DNA of 36,305 nucleotides from an uncultured Verrucomicrobiota bacterium (GTDB lineage Bacteria; Verrucomicrobiota; Verrucomicrobiia; Opitutales; Opitutaceae). The position numbers and the translations under genes were made by a program. Positions 18,507 to 27,691 of this stretch are shown one piece after another. The DNA is taken from NCBI GenBank assembly GCA_903856725.1, contig CAIOCT010000028.1, positions 1-36,305 on the forward strand, given 5' to 3'. The stretch's first letter is position 1. Each line of letters starts with the position of its first letter. The notes below the pieces were generated by a model that saw nothing but the letters and a program-made list of their open reading frames with translations, was not told the origin of the DNA and did no database searches.

Positions 18507-19349
18507 TTATACGGATTGTGCGATATTCCGCATAGAGCGGAGGGCATTCACGGCAAGGCGTTCGTAACGCGCGAGCAGGCGGCAGTAGCGGAAGGCGCCG
18601 CGGCCGTCGAGAAAACCGCCACGGAAAATATATTGATAAAGGAAGCGCCAGTGAGGCCGTCCGGGCAGGTAATAGCTGCAGTGCTTGAGCGCTCGCCGTC
18701 TTACGAGTGATTTACCAGAAATGAGTTGGGGGATAATTTGGGACCACGGCGCGCGGTCGGTCAGGAACTGGGTTGCTTCAGCAACGGCATAACGACAATG
18801 GCGTGTGGTCCATTCTTGCTCATTATGAATTGAGATATCGTGCAGATAATTGTGCTGCAGAAAGCCGAGGCGAAGAGCGGGAGCTTCGCGTTGGCCGTGG
18901 CCAGCTTGGATAAAATGAAATCCTTGGGCGCGGACGCAGCGCGCCTGCCACGCTGGAAAATCAGTACAGCGCCGCAGCCAGCGGCCATGAAACATCATGT
19001 GCGGGGCGACGTAATAGCCATCGAGCGGCAAAGAGGTATCCAGTGCCGCGCACTCAGCTGCGAGCGCGGGGGTCATGATTTCATCGGCGTCGAGGTGAAA
19101 GACCCACGGTGTGTGAAAATTAATGTGCGTATGGGCATGATTACGCTGCGTAGCGAAATCGACAAAGGGGTTTGTGAAAACGCGGGCGCCGGCAGCGCGG
19201 GCTAGGGCCACAGTCCGATCAGTGGAGCCTGAGTCGAGTACCACAATATCCGCCCAATTGGCGACGGAAGCTAAGCAGGCTGGCAAATTCTCTTCCTCAT
19301 TTAAGGTGAGAATTAAAACTGAAAGATGATATTTTTTAGAGAAACTCAC
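18507..19349 (-). CDS. Glycosyltransferase family 2 (WaaE-like)
   Basis: A 280-residue GT-A enzyme similar to the WaaE/KdtX group, which in enterobacteria adds glucose to LPS core heptose. The N-terminal nucleotide-binding part is SVLILTLNEEENLPACLASV, followed by VLDSGSTDRT and AARVFTNPF-type residues. The metal-binding DADE is at residues 87-90. The C-terminal third is amphipathic and basic (residues near 215-250), suggesting membrane association. The ATG at 19349 overlaps the stop of the O-antigen ligase gene by 4 bp (ATGA), so the two are translationally coupled. It may act on the core or on the repeat unit; the presence of two heptosyltransferases elsewhere in the window makes a core role plausible, but this is inference. 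Confidence 0.88.
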   Translation of the reverse strand: MSFSKKYHLSVLILTLNEEENLPACLASVANWADIVVLDSGSTDRTVALARAAGARVFTNPFVDFATQRNHAHTHINFHTPWVFHLDADEIMTPALAAECAALDTSLPLDGYYVAPHMMFHGRWLRRCTDFPAWQARCVRAQGFHFIQAGHGQREAPALRLGFLQHNYLHDISIHNEQEWTTRHCRYAVAEATQFLTDRAPWSQIIPQLISGKSLVRRRALKHCSYYLPGRPHWRFLYQYIFRGGFLDGRGAFRYCRLLARYERLAVNALRSMRNIAQSV

Positions 19350-20785
19350 GGGGAGCGCTCGGGATGATGTCGAATTTCCTGCTGGGCGTAGCGGAGTGCC
19401 ACGTAGAATGTAGCAAAAAATGTCAGGACTACGGCAGGGTTAGCGAAAGGGAATTCTAACCATGCATAGAGCAAAATTATGATATTTCCGGTGAGTAAGT
19501 AACGGGGCACAAGTGATTGAACGTGGCGCCACCGTACGTGCCAGAGCGGCAGAGCCAGCAGCAGTCCGAGAAGGGCGGTGCCGACAAAGCCCACTTCGGC
19601 TAACGATTGCAGCCAGTCATTGTGGGCTTCGGCATAAAATGTGATCCAAATCCAGGCTTCGGCTGCGCGTTGCGTATTAAAAATTCTAAAAATATGCGCA
19701 TAACTTTCTAACCCCCAGCCGAACCAAGGGCGCGCCTCAGCCATGTGCCAGGTATCACGGTAGAGAGTAAGGCGAGCATTGAGTGTGTTCGCTTGCTCGA
19801 TCTGCGTGAGTTGCTCGGCGCTTTGTTGAAGTCGCTGGGCAATGACGTCAGCGCCGAGGTAGCCTATGGCCGTGGCCGCTAGCGTGGCAGCGAAGATCAG
19901 CCCGAGTACGGGGGCGGTAGCTGATTCATGTTTAGCTCGACGGTGTTGGATAATACGGCGCAAGAGGTGCACTAAGGCTCCACCAAGCAGCACGCCCATC
20001 AATACGGTGCAGGAGCGCGAGGCGCTGAGCGGGACGGAGATTGCGAGTAAAAGTGCGGCGAGTGCGGCAAGCATTATCGGCGAATGCCAGAGGTCGCGTT
20101 GGTCGTTCCGGCGTAGCAAGTGGAAAAATAGTGCCAAGCAGGCCGCGGTGTTCATCACCGTAAAAGCGCCCCAATGATTATGATAAACGAATGTTGAGAA
20201 AAATTTAGGATTAGGCGCTGGGACAAGGTCGAACCAGAGGCCTTTCGATTGTACTAGTTTTTGAAATGTGCCGAAGACCGCTAGTGCGACCGCGTTGCCG
20301 GTGAGGATAAAAAGTACGGAGCGCAGTAATCGTCGGGACTGCAGAACGAGCCAGAGATTAAAGCAGGACAGGACGATGACATTAAACTGCCAGAGCTCTT
20401 GGGCGGCCATGAGCGGGCGCGCGGCGCTTGGTAGCCAGGTGATGGGGTCGGCTAGCACGAGCGAAATTTCAGTCCCGTTCCTTAGCTCTCTAAATCCCGG
20501 ATTAAAGCAACTCACGATGACGAGCAAATCGTAGAGCCATAATGGCCAGAGCAGACGGAGTGCGGGGTAGCGATCGTGGGGAGCGCGCCCTTGCGTGACC
20601 CCAGCGATCATAAAAAGCAGTACGCCGAGGCTGCCCCAGCCGGCGATGACTTGCCGCGCCCACGGCACTTGTCCGCCAAAAGCCCAGGTTGTAAAAATAA
20701 GTAAGGAGCTAAAATGAAAAATAACTACCCGCGCCAGCCAGGGGTTTTCTTTGCGACGTGGGGCTGATAGATCAGGCGGAGGCAT
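19346..20785 (-). CDS. O-antigen ligase/polymerase family membrane protein (Wzy_C-like)
   Basis: A protein of about 479 residues with 10-12 hydrophobic segments and a large loop around residues 320-390 containing WGWGLESYAHIFRIFNTQ and FYAEAHNDWLQSLAEVGFVG. The HNDWLQ-type segment preceding a final group of membrane helices is characteristic of the O-antigen ligase (WaaL) / PglL / Wzy_C superfamily. It is predicted to work in the inner membrane, its periplasmic loops joining polymer from undecaprenyl pyrophosphate to an acceptor. I start it at ATG 20785, which overlaps the preceding gene by 14 bp; an in-frame upstream start at 20845 would add 20 residues inside that gene. Ligase and polymerase roles cannot be separated by eye; a second polymerase-like gene lies at 24926-26368. 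Confidence 0.85.
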   Translation of the reverse strand: MPPPDLSAPRRKENPWLARVVIFHFSSLLIFTTWAFGGQVPWARQVIAGWGSLGVLLFMIAGVTQGRAPHDRYPALRLLWPLWLYDLLVIVSCFNPGFRELRNGTEISLVLADPITWLPSAARPLMAAQELWQFNVIVLSCFNLWLVLQSRRLLRSVLFILTGNAVALAVFGTFQKLVQSKGLWFDLVPAPNPKFFSTFVYHNHWGAFTVMNTAACLALFFHLLRRNDQRDLWHSPIMLAALAALLLAISVPLSASRSCTVLMGVLLGGALVHLLRRIIQHRRAKHESATAPVLGLIFAATLAATAIGYLGADVIAQRLQQSAEQLTQIEQANTLNARLTLYRDTWHMAEARPWFGWGLESYAHIFRIFNTQRAAEAWIWITFYAEAHNDWLQSLAEVGFVGTALLGLLLALPLWHVRWRHVQSLVPRYLLTGNIIILLYAWLEFPFANPAVVLTFFATFYVALRYAQQEIRHHPERSP

Positions 20786-21908
20786 GGCGCAATTTTTTGT
20801 AGAATTCCGTGAGTAAGTGGGCGGCGCCGCTCCAAGAAAAGTCACGCTCGGCCCACGTGCGTCCGCGTTGACCCATGAGGGCGAGCTCTGTGAGTGGAGT
20901 TGAAAGAGCTTGAGTTAGGGCGGAGTCAAAATTTTCCCACGATACGCACCAACCGCAGCCCTTCGTGTTGAGACCAGACCAAGGAGTGGTATCAGTGACT
21001 AGCGCGGGGACGCCGGAAGCTAAGGCTTCGACAATGACGAGGCCGAAATTTTCTGAGTGGGAAGGAAGCAGAAAAAGTGAGGCCACGGCATAGGGGGGCG
21101 GACGGTCGGCTCCATCAAACACGGCAATACGATTCGTGGCTTCGGCGCTTTGCAGCATTTGGCTGAGTTCTGTCGTCGTGTAATCCTCGGCCACTCCGAC
21201 AATGAGCAACAGCCAATCACCCCGCGGGGCGGCGAGCCACAGTGTGATTAATTCCTGCAGTCGTTTTTTGCGATGAAAGCGGGAATAAAATAAAGCGACG
21301 GGGCGGGTTTTGGTAGCCGGACAAATCGTCTGCCAGGAAGTCCGAGCGGCTTTCATTTCAGTGGCGGAAGGTACGAGCACGCCATTGGGAGAGATACATA
21401 CCGGTTGTTTAAAACCGAGCGCGCGAATGTCCTCAGCCTCCGCTGCGCTGGTGGCGTGCCAGCCGCTCGCTGCGGCCATGGCACCGCGATGTATAAATGC
21501 TGCGGCTAAGCGCTTACGCCAATGATGATGCCGGTAAGCCCAACCGCTTAACATTCCGCGCGGTGAAATAATGAGAGGAACTGCAAGACGCTGCGCGGCT
21601 TGATGGGCGTAGTGGAGCGGTCGCAGCCAGAGCGAGTGATAATGCACGTAATCAAACCGAGCTTGGCTAAGATATTCCTGCAGGGCGGGTGAGCGGGACA
21701 GGCCGCGCGGCGTAACGCGCGGGAACGTGTGAATCACACTGCGTTCATTTACTTCCCGCGTAGCTGCAACGGGCTGGCCGCATTCGAGGGTTGTGAGCAA
21801 TTCAACAGCCGTGCTCACGTCCGCTTGGGCATTGGCGAGGGCGCGCACTGATTTCGAGGGCCCTCCATGGCGTTCTTCCAAGCTCGGTACGAGATGGCAG
21901 ATTTTCAT
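20772..21908 (-). CDS. Glycosyltransferase family 4
   Basis: A 378-residue GT-B transferase. The N-terminal acceptor domain starts MKICHLVPSLEERHGGPSKSV, with the glycine loop of GT4 enzymes, and has SPRGMLSGWA near residue 115. The C-terminal donor domain has ALFYSRFHRKKRLQELI near residue 205 and SENFGLVIVEALASGVP, which contains the canonical E-x7-E motif binding the donor nucleotide. It is predicted to be a cytoplasmic or membrane-peripheral enzyme building the polysaccharide repeat. The ATG at 21908 is preceded by an 89-bp gap from the acetyltransferase gene. Donor and linkage are unknown. Confidence 0.88.
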   Translation of the reverse strand: MKICHLVPSLEERHGGPSKSVRALANAQADVSTAVELLTTLECGQPVAATREVNERSVIHTFPRVTPRGLSRSPALQEYLSQARFDYVHYHSLWLRPLHYAHQAAQRLAVPLIISPRGMLSGWAYRHHHWRKRLAAAFIHRGAMAAASGWHATSAAEAEDIRALGFKQPVCISPNGVLVPSATEMKAARTSWQTICPATKTRPVALFYSRFHRKKRLQELITLWLAAPRGDWLLLIVGVAEDYTTTELSQMLQSAEATNRIAVFDGADRPPPYAVASLFLLPSHSENFGLVIVEALASGVPALVTDTTPWSGLNTKGCGWCVSWENFDSALTQALSTPLTELALMGQRGRTWAERDFSWSGAAHLLTEFYKKLRHASA

Positions 21909-21997
21909 TAATTAACGGCGACGGCACCACGTGGAGTGGCTGGCACGAAGATACTGGGAGTGTTCACTGGCTGTTTTAGCAGGTTGCCGGATGCGAT

Positions 21998-22555
21998 TTA
22001 TTTTGGCGCTAGTCGGTCTTTGACGGGGCGACAGGGGTGGCCCACGCAGATTTTGTGCGCGGGCAAATCTTTCACGACGACGGAGCGAGCGCCGACAACC
22101 GAGAGTTCGCCGATAATTACTCCGGGTCCCACAAATACTTCAGCGCCGAGCCAAGCATTTCGGCCAATCACAATGGGAGCGGTGATGAGCGGCATAGTCC
22201 AGCGCATGAAGTCATGTGTGCCGGTGCAGAGATGGCAATTTTGGCTGAGGTTCGCACCATATTCGAGGGTGATGGGGGCGAGGTTGTAGAGGGTCACGTG
22301 CGGCCCGACCATGCTGTGTGCGGCGAGAGAGAGATTTTTAGGGAAGATGATTTTCGCGGTAGGAAAAATCACGACGGGTTCAGTAATATCCGCGCCGAAG
22401 CAGCGCAGGAGCCAGCTGCGGAAATTGTGGAGCGGGCGCGGACTCCAGCGGAAGAGAGTCGATTGGACAAATAACCACAGCCAACGACCGAGCATGGTCG
22501 ACTTGGAGTAAGGCGTAAGGCAGTGCTGCCCAAGAAAAGGAGCGGAGTTGGTCAC
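21998..22555 (-). CDS. WcaF-like acetyltransferase (left-handed beta-helix)
   Basis: A 185-residue hexapeptide-repeat acyltransferase resembling WcaF of colanic acid synthesis; it probably O-acetylates a sugar of the repeat unit with acetyl-CoA in the cytoplasm. The N-terminal helix region LGRWLWLFVQSTLFRWSPRP precedes FRSWLLRCFGADI, as in WcaF. The beta-helix begins near residue 65 with imperfect hexapeptides. The catalytic-type His lies in LCTGTHDF near residue 113, and the IVIGRNAWLGAEVFVGPGV repeat follows. The start is GTG at 22555, overlapping the upstream GT4 gene by 4 bp (GTGA). An internal ATG would remove the conserved first helix. Confidence 0.88.
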   Translation of the reverse strand: MTNSAPFLGQHCLTPYSKSTMLGRWLWLFVQSTLFRWSPRPLHNFRSWLLRCFGADITEPVVIFPTAKIIFPKNLSLAAHSMVGPHVTLYNLAPITLEYGANLSQNCHLCTGTHDFMRWTMPLITAPIVIGRNAWLGAEVFVGPGVIIGELSVVGARSVVVKDLPAHKICVGHPCRPVKDRLAPK

Positions 22556-23739
22556 AGAAGGGTGGGGGCTGATTCGGGTGGAGCGATTAATTCGGTGAAA
22601 TCTGCCAGGAGCGTTGCGGCGTAGACGGCATAATCGTAAATGCGAACATCCCTCTCAGCCTTAGCTGCAAGGCGACTGCGCAGGTTGGGGTCGCGGAGTA
22701 AGCTCACGAGAGCCGCCGCGAATCGGGCCGCGGCATCAGGCGCGGTATGATCAAAGCTAAGCCCATTTTCTCCACTTCGGATAAAATCTTTAAAACACGC
22801 TAGGTCAGAGACGACGGGGACTGAGCCAGCGGCCATGGCTTCGGCCACGGCGACGCCAAAAGTCTCTCCTTTTTCGGCAATGCTCGGGTAACAAAAAATA
22901 TTAATGTGGCGATAAACACTCGCGAGCGTGGTTTCGGAAAATTCCGGATTCAGGACATTGAAACGGTGGGGGGTAACGATCTGCGATAGGCGATTAGTTA
23001 GATCGTTAAGAAAGCCCACGCCTGAGCCGCCATGTGCGACATCCGCGGGTCCGCAGAGCAACAGCCGCCACGGCGGTAAGTTGGGGGTTTGTTCTACAAT
23101 TTCCAGAGCCGCGGCCAATAACCGTAATCCTTTTTCTGCATGGATGCGTCCGACAAAGCCGATGATGATTTCCTCGGTAGCAAAATTTTGAATAAACGGC
23201 GGCGCTGTATTGGTTTGCTGGTTCAGTAATTTCCAATTTATCGGATACCCATAGATGCGCGTGATGGGGGCGAGCGCAGGATTTTCGGTCACCACTTGCG
23301 TGCGCACAAAATCGCTGGCAGCCAAGACCCGAGCGATGCCGCGATAAAAGCGATATTGGCCTTTGGGCATGCGGCCAGTCATGAGGACGACGCGGCCGGC
23401 GCGGGGTTTGAGCCAACCGAGCCAAATAGGAAGTGCGACGGCATTGACCACGACGATATCGGCGGTGGGTAGCGCAAAAAACACCCGCCAGCTCCAGATG
23501 AAATCGTAAAGCAAGTTGCGCCAGAGATGCCGTCGGTGATCAGTGCCTTTGAGCCGTACATGCTGAAGGCCTTCGCTTAATTCTTGATTAGGGAGCCCGC
23601 GCCAACGACGGGAAATCATCGTGACGGTATGGCCTTGAGCGGCAAATTCACGGCCCAGATTAAACCAGGATTTTTCCGTAGCGCCACCCCCGAGCGGTGG
23701 CACGGGCAGAAAAAATCCATGAACGATGGTGATGCGCAT
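22552..23739 (-). CDS. Glycosyltransferase family 4
   Basis: A 395-residue GT-B enzyme. The first strand MRITIVHGFFLPVPPLGGGATEK has the glycine-rich loop seen in GT4 acceptor domains. The donor domain shows IIGFVGRIHAEKGLRLLAAA near residue 190 and KGETFGVAVAEAMAAGSVPV, with a full E-x7-E motif. Predicted to extend the lipid-linked glycan in the cytoplasm. The ATG at 23739 is only 4 bp from the stop of the next upstream gene, and its own stop overlaps the acetyltransferase start by 4 bp, so it sits in the middle of a coupled series. Donor sugar unknown. Confidence 0.9.
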   Translation of the reverse strand: MRITIVHGFFLPVPPLGGGATEKSWFNLGREFAAQGHTVTMISRRWRGLPNQELSEGLQHVRLKGTDHRRHLWRNLLYDFIWSWRVFFALPTADIVVVNAVALPIWLGWLKPRAGRVVLMTGRMPKGQYRFYRGIARVLAASDFVRTQVVTENPALAPITRIYGYPINWKLLNQQTNTAPPFIQNFATEEIIIGFVGRIHAEKGLRLLAAALEIVEQTPNLPPWRLLLCGPADVAHGGSGVGFLNDLTNRLSQIVTPHRFNVLNPEFSETTLASVYRHINIFCYPSIAEKGETFGVAVAEAMAAGSVPVVSDLACFKDFIRSGENGLSFDHTAPDAAARFAAALVSLLRDPNLRSRLAAKAERDVRIYDYAVYAATLLADFTELIAPPESAPTLL

Positions 23740-23743
23740 TCGC

Positions 23744-24919
23744 TTAAATAGCAGGAAGGCTTCCCAAAGCCTGGAGCAGGCCAGCGCTCGTCTGCTGATA
23801 GGTGTAGCCCTTCATCGTCTCAATGGCGGCCTGACTAAAGCGCTGCATTTCTTCTGGGGTAGTGCGGAGGGCTGTGCGAAGCGTAGCCGCGAGGGCGGGA
23901 AGGTTATCCGCCGGAAAAACCCAGCCAGTTTTTCCCGGCAAAACGAGATCACGTTGGCAGCCGACAACGTCCGATACCAGACAAGGTAAACCGAGATGCA
24001 TGGCCTCATTAATCGCTAGGCCCCATGTCTCGTAAGCGCCCCGCGAAGGAAGGGCAAAAATATCTGCTAATAAATAGCGCGATGGCATTTCGCTTTGGTT
24101 AGCAAAAGGCAGGAAGCGAACACAGGCGTCCGGTCGCGTGGCCGCGAGTGCGTGGAGCTGGCTTTTGACGGGCCCGTCGCCGACAAAAATGAGTGCATCG
24201 TTGCTCGTTGCCACTTGCAGAAAAGCCTCCAGTAGCTCGACGGGTTGTTTGCGTTCGTGAAATTTTCCCGCAAAAAGCACCACGCGTTTATCGGCAAGGC
24301 CAAGTGTGTGGCGGAGTGCGGTGGCGGTGTGGCGGGCATGATCATCCAAGGGGCTAAAGTGCTCAGCGTTGACCGAGTGGGGCGCAAAAAATAATCGATG
24401 GGTAGAGACTCCGAGAAAGCCAAAATAAGCGCGATTAGCCGCCCCGACATACGTGACGGCGGAAAATTGGCGGTAAATAAGCGATACGACTCTCTGGGTG
24501 AGGGCTGGTAGTTTATTTCGACCAAGTAAGTGCGAATCGCCACGAAAGAGGAGCGGCACGCGGTGGCAGCGGGCCCAGCAAATTACTCGGAGGTGGGTGA
24601 GCCAATGGTAGCCGAACAAAAGGATCGCCTCTGGTCGCCAAGCGGCGAGGTGGTTTCCAATAGTGGGATTATTTATCCCAATTATATGGTGGGTGCCGGG
24701 GTCGCGCGCGACGTTCGGAACAAATTCGTAGTCGTAGCCGTTGAGGAGGTCTACGTCCCATTGAAACGTGGTTGAGAATTGTGGATCATGTTGGGTGGTA
24801 ACGCCAAATTCCCAGAGATAGAAAACCTTAAATTTAACGTCGGTCTGCGCACGGAGATATTGAAACCATGGGCTATAATATTGAACCGGGTGGGAGAGAA
24901 CGATGGCGAGGCGGCGCAT
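23744..24919 (-). CDS. Glycosyltransferase family 4
   Basis: A 391-residue GT-B enzyme. It begins MRRLAIVLSHPVQYYSPWF, an N-terminus typical of a GT4 subgroup found in exopolysaccharide loci, and continues with ILLFGYHW near residue 100. The donor domain has VVLFAGKFHERKQPVELLEA near residue 215 and GAYETWGLAINEAMHLGLP, in which the E-x7-E motif is complete. It is separated by 6 bp from the polymerase-like gene upstream and by 4 bp from the next GT4 downstream. Predicted to act in repeat-unit assembly; linkage and donor cannot be read. Confidence 0.89.
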   Translation of the reverse strand: MRRLAIVLSHPVQYYSPWFQYLRAQTDVKFKVFYLWEFGVTTQHDPQFSTTFQWDVDLLNGYDYEFVPNVARDPGTHHIIGINNPTIGNHLAAWRPEAILLFGYHWLTHLRVICWARCHRVPLLFRGDSHLLGRNKLPALTQRVVSLIYRQFSAVTYVGAANRAYFGFLGVSTHRLFFAPHSVNAEHFSPLDDHARHTATALRHTLGLADKRVVLFAGKFHERKQPVELLEAFLQVATSNDALIFVGDGPVKSQLHALAATRPDACVRFLPFANQSEMPSRYLLADIFALPSRGAYETWGLAINEAMHLGLPCLVSDVVGCQRDLVLPGKTGWVFPADNLPALAATLRTALRTTPEEMQRFSQAAIETMKGYTYQQTSAGLLQALGSLPAI

Positions 24920-24925
24920 GGCGGA

Positions 24926-26368
24926 TCAGAGTCCAAACAAACTCCGACCGATCAGAGGGAGACCGAGCACGACAATGACAGCTTGTTCGAGTGATGATAC
25001 CCATGCCGCCATTGTGAGTTCTGCGTTAAATGACCAGGCCGTGAGGAGCACCATTAACAAGCCGGCGAAAGAAAACATCGGACTAAACGTGGACCAAATT
25101 TGAAGCTTCTTAAGCCAGAATCCCCAAAACACGCCCAGCATGACCGCGCCATAAAGACCGAAATTTGCATAAGCTTCGGTCAGCAGTCCAAATGCGATGG
25201 TGGTGCTATTGGTGGCATCCTCGTCTTGTAATCCGTAATAAATCCCCAGTTCGTAGGTCGCGACATGTGACCGTGGTTTACCGGGCCAAAATAATCGGGG
25301 GACGAGTTGCGGTAGTACGTGCGTGTAGCTTTGTCCGTAGAGATAATCTTGCCGCTCCGGAGTGAAATTAATGATGAGGCAGAGAATGTGCATCAGGGAC
25401 GTTCGTTCGAGCATCTTGCGACTTACTGATTTATCACCACTCGTCGGCTGTAGGCCGTATTCGATCCATTCCGCGAAATACGCCGGCACTTGAGTGAACG
25501 TCGGTGCGGGGGCACGCTCTTCCCAATATTTGGTGCGCATTCTTGTTTTACCCGTATGGAGTACGGCTAGTAACAAGAAGGTGATCGCTACCACTAGCCA
25601 GGGAATGCGTTTGCCGCCGGCGAGATAGCCGAGCAACGCAATGCCGATCAAGCCGATGGCTCCGATGAGCAAAAGGCCCATACTCATAAAAATTAGTTGA
25701 GGAATCAGCGTGGCGAGGAGGGCGAATTTTTCTCCAGCTTTGAGTTCGCCGCGGCCCCACCGCTGGGTGCTGATAAACGTGCAAAGGATACCCACTCCAT
25801 AAAAAACTGCGCGTAAGACCGCTTCGAGGTCGGACGGAATCCACGTAGTGAAAGTGCTGATCGCGATATAAGTCGTCGAAAAAAATAGGCCATAGACGAT
25901 GAATCGTTCGATCTTATCGGTAAGAAGAGATGTCCGCCAGAAAGGAGAATGCCCCGCCTGTCCCGTTGTGCGCAGGTAAGCGAACAGAGCGCTGACTTGA
26001 TACAGGATCACGGCGTAGCCGGCACGGGTGATGACTTCAGAAGAATAATCGCTCAGTTGCTCGCGGGCATTGAGCAACGGCAAGGCGTAGGCATTGGCGC
26101 ATAATATTAAGATAGTTTCAAAAACCGGAAAGCGACTTCCCCCGGAGCGGGCCCAGAGCAGGGCTGGAATAATCGAAAGAATAAAAATAGTGATGCCAAG
26201 CAGCAGCTGGAGAAAGTCAGCGACATTGGCCGTGAAGATGAGGTAAAGCACCGCGCCGGCGACTAGGCCGAGTCCAGTGAGAAATAATTTACGTCCTCGC
26301 TCGACATGGGCGCCACCAAGGAGCGCGTAATCCATGACGTTTTCATCGGTGCGAGTAGGCGATTGCAC
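24926..26368 (-). CDS. Wzy-like oligosaccharide repeat unit polymerase
   Basis: A 480-residue polytopic membrane protein with about ten to twelve hydrophobic segments and a hydrophilic region near residues 285-385. That region contains QLVPRLFWPGKPRSH and ATNSTTIAFGLLTEAYANFG, resembling the PR-x-(L/W)-P-x-KP and GLLTEAYxNFG segments of Wzy/WzyE-type and EpsG-like polymerases. It would polymerise repeat units on the periplasmic side of the inner membrane. Sequence similarity in this class is always low, so topology, motif and location carry the call. The start is GTG 26368 or ATG 26335 (12 codons later). It is 12 bp downstream of the GT gene and 6 bp upstream of the next one. Confidence 0.8.
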   Translation of the reverse strand: MQSPTRTDENVMDYALLGGAHVERGRKLFLTGLGLVAGAVLYLIFTANVADFLQLLLGITIFILSIIPALLWARSGGSRFPVFETILILCANAYALPLLNAREQLSDYSSEVITRAGYAVILYQVSALFAYLRTTGQAGHSPFWRTSLLTDKIERFIVYGLFFSTTYIAISTFTTWIPSDLEAVLRAVFYGVGILCTFISTQRWGRGELKAGEKFALLATLIPQLIFMSMGLLLIGAIGLIGIALLGYLAGGKRIPWLVVAITFLLLAVLHTGKTRMRTKYWEERAPAPTFTQVPAYFAEWIEYGLQPTSGDKSVSRKMLERTSLMHILCLIINFTPERQDYLYGQSYTHVLPQLVPRLFWPGKPRSHVATYELGIYYGLQDEDATNSTTIAFGLLTEAYANFGLYGAVMLGVFWGFWLKKLQIWSTFSPMFSFAGLLMVLLTAWSFNAELTMAAWVSSLEQAVIVVLGLPLIGRSLFGL

Positions 26369-26380
26369 AAATTGAATGAT

Positions 26381-27691
26381 TTAGGACGTCGCGATCGCGC
26401 GGTCAAAAAGCGCGCACTGCCGGCGAGTGAGTTGGGGCGCATGGTAGAGCTGAGCGAATTGCGCTTCTGCGCGTACGGGGAGTGAGCCCAGTGGGAAGCC
26501 GGCTAAAGCTTGGTCGAAGAAAGTGGCCAAAGCCGCATATGCCGTGTCTTTAGGCTCGCCCGGCGTAAACCGTACTAACGTTGCGCAGTTCAATTCATCC
26601 ATTAAATTTTCCATCACACTCTGCCGAAAAACTATGCCTAAAATTGGGCGGCCGCTTAGAAAGTAAGGATATATTTTTGAAGGTGAATAAGCGAGATCAC
26701 TGGAGCCGGGCAGCAGCAGAACATCGGCCGATTGCTGTAAGCGCAGCGCTTCAAGATGGCCAATGCGATGAGGGATTTCGGTTACGAGATCGGCAACCCC
26801 GGCGTCTTCAGCGACGGGCAGTACCGACGGCACACCCTGACCAAAGGCCACGTAACTGGTGCCAATGAAATGAAAACGAAGGCGTGCGGCTCGCGCAGGA
26901 CTTTTTTCTCGATACAACCGGAGTCCATCAAAGAGCACCGAAAGCGAGTGCGGCATAACGGGGCCCGAGGCCCCTGTATAAAGAAAATGGATCTCGCCCT
27001 GCGTCTTGTGGAATAGGGGCTGTTCCAACGGTTGCGATGCGGCCTGCACCAGATCCTCGCGGCTACCGCCAAAACGAATAACTTCGGCGGGCACGTGCGC
27101 AAAGGCTGGATAGCGGGTGCGCAGATCATCGAGATAGCTCGGCGAGACGCTCATGACCGCGCCCACGCGACGGTAAGTCCAGCCCTCGAGCAGCCAGGCT
27201 TGGAGCCGGGCAAATTGATATTTCCAGCCACCCGGCGGTAGGCGTGAATCGCCACGCTCATAATAGTCAGTCCGCCAAGGATCTTGAATATCGATCACGT
27301 AGGGAACGTCGAACCAGCGCCGCCACAGCCGACCAAGGGGGAAGGTGATGAACTGGGTGTTGGAGAAGAAAACGAGATCGAATTTTTCTGCACGCAGCAG
27401 CTTGGAGCCGTGCCAGAGCAAAGAGGGCAGCATGCGCAGGCCGGTATTGCCGAGGCCCCACCAGCGGGCCGCTCGGACTGGGATTGCGGGAATCCGAATA
27501 ACACGCACGTCCGCGGGTATAGTTGCCATTAGCTCGGGCTCGCGCACCCCGTCCTGATACTCATCGACGAGGGTCAGCACCACCGGCTCCCAGCCGCCGG
27601 CCCGGTAATACGGCAGGCTCATGCGGATACGCTGCATATCCGGCGCATTGAGCGGCGGAAAGTGGGGCGAAATAATGAGAAGCTTCTTCAT
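26381..27691 (-). CDS. GT-B glycosyltransferase (GT4-like)
   Basis: A 436-residue protein starting MKKLLIISPHFPPLNAPDM, a typical GT4-like N-terminus, with VIDIQDPWRTDYYERGD near residue 140. The donor half has IHFLYTGASGPVMPHSL near residue 230 and YSPSKIYPYFLSGRPILGIV near residue 345, the latter replacing the E-x7-E motif with an SKIYPYF pattern common in this subgroup. I start at ATG 27691, which gives a 4-bp ATGA overlap with the methyltransferase gene; a TTG two codons earlier is possible. The long insertion between the two domains is unusual. Predicted to be a polysaccharide glycosyltransferase; substrate unknown. Confidence 0.85.
   Translation of the reverse strand: MKKLLIISPHFPPLNAPDMQRIRMSLPYYRAGGWEPVVLTLVDEYQDGVREPELMATIPADVRVIRIPAIPVRAARWWGLGNTGLRMLPSLLWHGSKLLRAEKFDLVFFSNTQFITFPLGRLWRRWFDVPYVIDIQDPWRTDYYERGDSRLPPGGWKYQFARLQAWLLEGWTYRRVGAVMSVSPSYLDDLRTRYPAFAHVPAEVIRFGGSREDLVQAASQPLEQPLFHKTQGEIHFLYTGASGPVMPHSLSVLFDGLRLYREKSPARAARLRFHFIGTSYVAFGQGVPSVLPVAEDAGVADLVTEIPHRIGHLEALRLQQSADVLLLPGSSDLAYSPSKIYPYFLSGRPILGIVFRQSVMENLMDELNCATLVRFTPGEPKDTAYAALATFFDQALAGFPLGSLPVRAEAQFAQLYHAPQLTRRQCALFDRAIATS

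Noticed and set aside
22037-22474. 145-residue plus-strand open frame
   Set aside because: It is antisense to the WcaF-like gene, which has clear family features; the plus-strand product looks like no known protein.
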